From positions 1 to 10,265 of the forward strand of contig JAUNBY010000080.1 in assembly GCA_030526935.1 (NCBI GenBank): a stretch of DNA of 10,265 nucleotides, written 5' to 3'. The stretch is from Clostridia bacterium (GTDB lineage Bacteria > Bacillota > Clostridia > Christensenellales > Aristaeellaceae). Below, piece by piece: positions 6,838 to 10,265 of this stretch; the first letter of the stretch is position 1; every line of letters begins with the position of its first letter. The notes below the pieces were generated by a model. That model was given only the letters and a program-made list of their open reading frames with translations, was not told the DNA's origin and searched no databases. Position numbers and translations under genes: made by a program.

Positions 6838-8803
6838 TGCCATTACCTCCGGTTACGTCAATTTTTTCCATGAAGTCGTCGGACTTGTTGAAGTCCGCGT
6901 ACATCGATATATATTCGCGGCGCGGTTCCACCTTATCGCCCATGAGCACCGTAACCAGCCTTTCGGACTCGGTCGCGTCCTCGAGCGTCACCTGCATGAG
7001 TTTCCTCTTGTCGGGGTCCATGGTCGTCTCCCAAAGCTGTTCCGGGTTCATCTCGCCCAGTCCCTTATACCTTTGAAGCTGATAGCCCCTGCCCATCTTT
7101 GATATGGCCTTCTCAAGCTCCCTGTCGTCGTAGCAGTATACGCTTTTGTCGCCCCGCGAACACTTGTAAAGCGGCGGCATACCGATAAACACATGTCCGT
7201 CGGTCACGAGGTCCTTCATATACCTGAAAAAGAACGTGAGCAGTATCGCGCGTATATGCGCTCCGTCCTGGTCGGCGTCGGAGAGTATGACGACGCGGTT
7301 GTATTTGAGATGGCTCAAATCGAAATCCTCGCCTATTCCGGTTCCCAGGGCGGTTATTATGGAGCGGAATTCCTCGTTGGCCAGCACCTGATCTATGCGC
7401 TTTTTTTCGACGTTCAAAGGCTTTCCCCTGAGCGGCAATATAGCCTGAAAGCGCCTGTCGCGCCCCTGCTTGGCGCTTCCGCCTGCGGAATCGCCCTCGA
7501 CGATGAATAGCTCGTTTTTCGACGGATCGCGTCCCGTGCAGCTCGAGAGCTTGCCCACGAGCGGCGCGGCTTCTAGCTGATTTTTCTTTCGGGCGACCTC
7601 GCGGGCCATTCTGGCGGCCTCGCGCACCTTGGCGGCTTTTACGGCTTTGTCGAGTATAAGGCTGGCCTGCGCCTGGTTTTTGAGGTCCTCGAAGTACATG
7701 TCGAGTTTCTCGTAGACTATGCCCTCGACTATCGGCCGAACCTCGGTATTGCCGAGCCTGCCCTTCGTCTGCCCTTCGAACTGCGGCTTTTGCACGTTCG
7801 CGGCGATGACGGCGGTAAGCCCTTCGCGATAGTCCTCGCCGGAGAGGTTGTTGTCCTTTTCCTTAAGCGCCCCAAGCCGCCTCGCCATGTCGTTAAAGGC
7901 CCTGGTGAGCGCGGCTTTGAAGCCGGTCTCATGGGTTCCGCCCTCGGCGGTGGGGATGTTGTTGACGTAGGAAAATATATTCTCGGTATAGGAATCGGTG
8001 TACTGCATGGCGACCCTGATGCGCACCTCTCCCTGACCGCCCTCGAAAAGTATCTTGTCGCCAACGAGCGTCTTGTCGTTGGTCAGATAGCCGACGAAAT
8101 CAGCCAGGCCGCCGTCATAGCGGTATTCCCGCTGGTTATTTTCCTTTTGGCGCTCGTCGGTGAATTTGAATGTCACCCCGGCGTTGAGGTACGCCAGTTC
8201 GCGCAACCTGCGCCTGACGGTCTCGCCTGAGAAGGACGTCTCCTCGAACACGCGCGGGTCGGGCTTAAAGCGCACCTCGGTTCCGCGCTTGCGGGTATTT
8301 GATATGGTTTCAAGGCCGCCTATGGGCTTGCCCGATATAATCTTTCCGCTTTTTTTATCCTCTATGGATTCAAAGCGCTGTCTGTAGTGGGTATAATCCC
8401 TGTAGACATCGACGGTGACCCATTCGCAAAGGGCGTTGACCACGCTCGCGCCGACGCCGTGAAGTCCGCCGGAATAGGCGTAGTTTTTGTTGTCGAATTT
8501 GCCCCCGGCGTGCAATTGGGTATAGACGACCTCGACCGCCGAGACGCCGAATTTGGGATGGGTATCGACGGGTATGCCCCTGCCGTTATCGGTGACGGTG
8601 CAGCTTCCGTCGCGGTTGAGGCTTACCGTTATCTCGCTCGCGAAGCCGTTAGCGGCTTCGTCGATGGCGTTATCCACTATCTCCCATATAAGGTGATGAA
8701 GCCCCCGCGACCCCGTGGAGCCTATGTACATGCCCGGACGCATCCTCACCGCGTCAAGTCCCTCGAGCACGGTTATGTCGCTCGCCTGATAGCTGTTTGC
8801 CAT
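6824..8803 (-). CDS. parE: Type IIA topoisomerase subunit B, ParE/GyrB family
   Basis: This 659-residue ATPase subunit of a type IIA topoisomerase has normal length for Gram-positive ParE or GyrB. The GHKL ATPase domain shows VLEGLDAVRMRPGMYIGSTG, EIVDNAIDEA (general base Glu41, Mg-binding Asn45), TDNGRGIP (71-78) and SGGLHGVGASVVNAL (111-125). The transducer domain has QFEGQTKGRLGN with Lys347. The TOPRIM domain has EGDSAGGSAKQGRDRRFQAI (Glu436 onward), PLRGK and SDADQDGAHIR (Asp509, Asp511, Asp513), where Gln512 replaces the more usual Val. RYKGLGEMNPEQLWETTMDP and LMGDKVEPRREYI close the domain; the GDKVxPRRE form is ParE-like. The tail is a short Gly/Asn-rich run whose codons also carry the parC ribosome binding site. 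Subunit identity (ParE, not GyrB) is inferred from the partner and from the absence of dnaA, dnaN or recF upstream. First gene of the operon, with GGAGGT 5 bases before its ATG. Confidence 0.95.
   Translation of the reverse strand: MANSYQASDITVLEGLDAVRMRPGMYIGSTGSRGLHHLIWEIVDNAIDEAANGFASEITVSLNRDGSCTVTDNGRGIPVDTHPKFGVSAVEVVYTQLHAGGKFDNKNYAYSGGLHGVGASVVNALCEWVTVDVYRDYTHYRQRFESIEDKKSGKIISGKPIGGLETISNTRKRGTEVRFKPDPRVFEETSFSGETVRRRLRELAYLNAGVTFKFTDERQKENNQREYRYDGGLADFVGYLTNDKTLVGDKILFEGGQGEVRIRVAMQYTDSYTENIFSYVNNIPTAEGGTHETGFKAALTRAFNDMARRLGALKEKDNNLSGEDYREGLTAVIAANVQKPQFEGQTKGRLGNTEVRPIVEGIVYEKLDMYFEDLKNQAQASLILDKAVKAAKVREAARMAREVARKKNQLEAAPLVGKLSSCTGRDPSKNELFIVEGDSAGGSAKQGRDRRFQAILPLRGKPLNVEKKRIDQVLANEEFRSIITALGTGIGEDFDLSHLKYNRVVILSDADQDGAHIRAILLTFFFRYMKDLVTDGHVFIGMPPLYKCSRGDKSVYCYDDRELEKAISKMGRGYQLQRYKGLGEMNPEQLWETTMDPDKRKLMQVTLEDATESERLVTVLMGDKVEPRREYISMYADFNKSDDFMEKIDVTGGNGNGKG
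6845..6850 (-). promoter_or_regulatory. parC ribosome binding site inside the end of parE
   Basis: GGAGGT on the - strand encodes two glycines near the parE C-terminus and stands 7 bases before the ATG at 6837. It leaves only 1 base to the upstream ATG at 6843, so it sets the parC start at 6837 and suggests that parC translation depends on ribosomes finishing parE. Confidence 0.85.
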
Positions 8804-8808
8804 TTGCT

Positions 8809-8814
8809 ACCTCC
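8809..8814 (-). promoter_or_regulatory. parE ribosome binding site
   Basis: GGAGGT on the - strand with 5 bases to the ATG at 8803, a full-consensus Shine-Dalgarno that fixes the start of parE. Confidence 0.85.
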
Positions 8815-8831
8815 AGATTTATATCCGAAAT

Positions 8832-8840
8832 ATGATAACA
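8832..8840 (-). promoter_or_regulatory. Probable extended -10 promoter of the parE-parC-dus operon
   Basis: On the - strand TGT-TATCAT gives an extended -10 element (TGn plus a 5-of-6 -10 box at 8832-8837). No good -35 box lies 16-18 bases upstream. Transcription from here would begin near 8825 and leave a leader of about 22 bases before the parE ATG, just long enough for the GGAGGT. A TATAAA further downstream is too close to the ribosome binding site to serve. This is the only plausible promoter between the S41 terminator and parE. Confidence 0.45.
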
Positions 8841-8910
8841 CACCAATGTAAAAACACGATGACGCGGCGGGCAAACGGGATTTGGCGTTTCGTGAAAACG
8901 TCGGCGCGAC

Positions 8911-8938
8911 AAAAGAAAAGCCTTATTAAAGGCTTTTC
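8911..8938 (-). terminator. Intrinsic terminator of the S41 peptidase gene
   Basis: A perfect 10-bp stem (8915-8924 with 8929-8938) and a 4-base loop lie 29 bases past the stop at 8967. On the - strand the stem ends in GGCTTTTC and continues into TTTT (8911-8914), a typical U-rich tail. It separates the peptidase gene from parE. Confidence 0.88.
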
Positions 8939-8966
8939 AATGTAGCGCCGGGGAAGGGGAGACCCC

Positions 8967-10265
8967 TCAGGGAAGCTGATTGATATAATCCGTCAGCCAC
9001 GCGCGGTCATACATGTGTTCGGGATTGCTTATGACGAAATCGGGTTCGATGCCCTGGTCGATGCTGTAGTAGCTGCCGTTTTTAACGGTGCTCAGGCGAT
9101 AGCGGCTGGAGTACTGATACACGGTTCCGTCCGCCGCGATGATCGGATCAACGACGCACGCGCCTCCGCCGGTTTTACGTCCAAGAAGCGTGATTATGCC
9201 CGAATCCTTGAAAGCGGAGGGAGCGAGGTTTCCGCATGAGAAGCTGCATTCGCTCGTGAGGCAATAGACCTTGAACTTCGACAGGTCGATATGGTCCTCA
9301 TCGGTGATATATCCGTCCAGATTCACGTCCGCCTTGTAGCCCACGGTGTATTGAGCCATGGACAGGGGATTGACGGTGCTGAAATTGCATACGCCAAGAA
9401 CCCAGCTTATCACGAAGTAGGCCGCGTCCGCCATGCCGCCTCCATTCAGGCTCAGATCGATGACTATGTTCTCGACGGGACTGCCTTCGCGGTTGATTCT
9501 CTCGTTGGCGTAGTGTATAAGCGCCACGTTGTCGCTTGCGGCTGTTGAGGCAAGCGTCTGCCGCACTTCGGGATCGTAGTAATTCTGCGTGGAGTTCATG
9601 GCAAAGGTGTCGAATGTTATGTATGCCGTATTGCCAACCTCGAGATAGGGGAATGCCTTGCCGTCTATGCCTACGCTCGACGATTTTGCGCGCCATGTTC
9701 CATAGCGGGTCATATTCGAGATCATCGAGGTGTAGGAGCTTGACAAATTCCCGTTTGAATTGAAGTCAACCGCATAGTCGCTTCCGGCGAAAGGGCTTCC
9801 CTGCGACAGCGCGCTGTGCAGGTCTCCGAAGTAGCCGAGGAGCAGTTCGACGAGCGCGTCGCTGAACTCGGCGCCGTCCTGGGACAGCAGCCTGTCCTTC
9901 AGGCCGATGGTTTTAAGGTACATGTCAAAATCGTCGCCGATCTGATGCTCGTCCCGCAGTCCATAGTTTCCATCGAACATCATGACCATTTCCCAGTATG
10001 TAAACTCGGCTAGTTCTCTGGTTCTTTCGACCGAGGTTTCAAATACTATATCCTTGAGCGTCTTGCCGTTCTCATCCGGCACCGTATCGTCAAAGCCGTT
10101 TTTGTACGTCAGGAACAGCGCCTGCCCGTTGTATATCATGCTAAGGCCCAAACCGGATAAAAACAGATCCGCGAAAGTGGTCACGGGCATATATCCCTTG
10201 CCGTCGAGCCAGTAGATGGGAATATGGCCGAGCGCAAGCTGCATGGCGAGCCTGTAGCCGTATCG
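8967..10265 (-). CDS. S41-family peptidase, C-terminal part (5' end beyond window)
   Basis: The frame stays open through the right edge; codons before the ATG at 10244 are sense (RYGYRLA), so that ATG is probably internal and 432 codons are visible. Numbering from that Met, the N-terminal part has YMPVTTFADLFL, a long acidic helical region follows, and the C-terminal half is an S41 (tail-specific/tricorn type) peptidase core: NTAYITFDTF, VIDLSLNGGG (261-270), VYCLTSECSFSCGN with the likely nucleophile Ser336, and LLGRKTGGGACVV. Aligned by hand to E. coli Prc, the position of its catalytic lysine (K455) is Gly361, so a Ser-Lys dyad of the Prc kind is not supported; a tricorn-like arrangement is possible. 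DVNLDGYITDED (306-317), an EF-hand or dockerin-like calcium loop, sits between the NGGG strand and the Ser motif. Export is likely for the family but the signal sequence is not visible. It ends at a strong terminator. Confidence 0.88.
   Translation of the reverse strand, partial: RYGYRLAMQLALGHIPIYWLDGKGYMPVTTFADLFLSGLGLSMIYNGQALFLTYKNGFDDTVPDENGKTLKDIVFETSVERTRELAEFTYWEMVMMFDGNYGLRDEHQIGDDFDMYLKTIGLKDRLLSQDGAEFSDALVELLLGYFGDLHSALSQGSPFAGSDYAVDFNSNGNLSSSYTSMISNMTRYGTWRAKSSSVGIDGKAFPYLEVGNTAYITFDTFAMNSTQNYYDPEVRQTLASTAASDNVALIHYANERINREGSPVENIVIDLSLNGGGMADAAYFVISWVLGVCNFSTVNPLSMAQYTVGYKADVNLDGYITDEDHIDLSKFKVYCLTSECSFSCGNLAPSAFKDSGIITLLGRKTGGGACVVDPIIAADGTVYQYSSRYRLSTVKNGSYYSIDQGIEPDFVISNPEHMYDRAWLTDYINQLP
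9294..9329 (-). other. EF-hand/dockerin-like calcium-binding loop within the S41 peptidase
   Basis: These codons give the 12-residue loop DVNLDGYITDED: Asp, Asn and Asp at loop positions 1, 3 and 5, Gly at 6, Ile at 8 and Asp at 12. That fits the calcium-ligand spacing of EF-hands and type I dockerin repeats. It lies 18 residues before the putative nucleophile, so calcium could stabilise the active-site region. Position 12 is Asp, not the common Glu; this is accepted in dockerins. Confidence 0.6.

Noticed and set aside
6265..6873. A 202-residue + strand frame opposite the 5' end of parC
   Set aside because: Antisense to the highly conserved breakage region of parC; no recognised motif or supporting ribosome binding site seen.
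8950..8966. GGGG-AGA-CCCC mini-hairpin directly after the S41 stop
   Set aside because: Only a 4-bp stem with no U-tract; the strong hairpin at 8915-8938 explains termination.
1..10265. Search for a new multi-gene system, mobile element, CRISPR or defence island
   Set aside because: All genes belong to known housekeeping or peptidase families; no direct or terminal repeats, integrase, transposase or arrayed spacers were seen, and gene spacing is that of a normal core chromosome.

Overview
The window is ordinary chromosomal DNA, most likely from a moderately GC-rich member of the Firmicutes, probably class Clostridia. This rests on strong GGAGG-type ribosome binding sites, a near-perfect sigma-A promoter, Gram-positive-style ParE/ParC sequences, an acetate-kinase paralogue and an exported C69 dipeptidase. 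The assignment is inferred from protein flavour only; there is no rRNA or other marker to fix it.

Layout from left to right. (1) Positions 1-186, + strand: the last 61 codons of a protein ending in a peptidoglycan-binding-type repeat, cut by the window edge. (2) 194-228: a long inverted repeat serving as terminator between this gene and the convergent gene that follows. (3) 313-1473, - strand: a divergent acetate-kinase-family protein in which some conserved active-site residues are replaced. (4) 1650-3206, - strand: an exported C69-family dipeptidase with its own promoter (3260-3288) and terminator (1602-1622). (5) 3413-8803, - strand: a tight operon parE-parC-dus, encoding a type IIA topoisomerase (most like topoisomerase IV) followed by a tRNA-dihydrouridine synthase. 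The genes overlap or nearly touch, and the ribosome binding site of each downstream gene lies at or inside the end of the gene before it. (6) 8967-10265, - strand: the C-terminal part of an S41-family peptidase, entering from beyond the right edge and ending at a clear intrinsic terminator (8911-8938).

The genes form separate transcription units and not one pathway. The topoisomerase pair handles chromosome unlinking or supercoiling, Dus modifies tRNA, and the kinase-like protein belongs to the acetyl-phosphate family. The C69 peptidase is probably extracellular or wall-associated; the S41 peptidase may be too, but its N-terminus is not visible. Apart from the partial gene at the left edge, all genes run on the - strand. 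No tRNA, rRNA, insertion sequence, CRISPR array, phage gene or defence system was seen, and no gene-free stretch exceeds about 210 bases. I did not find evidence for a previously undescribed multi-gene system. The points worth a second look are unusual residues and domain arrangements within known families and a repeated element upstream of the C69 promoter.
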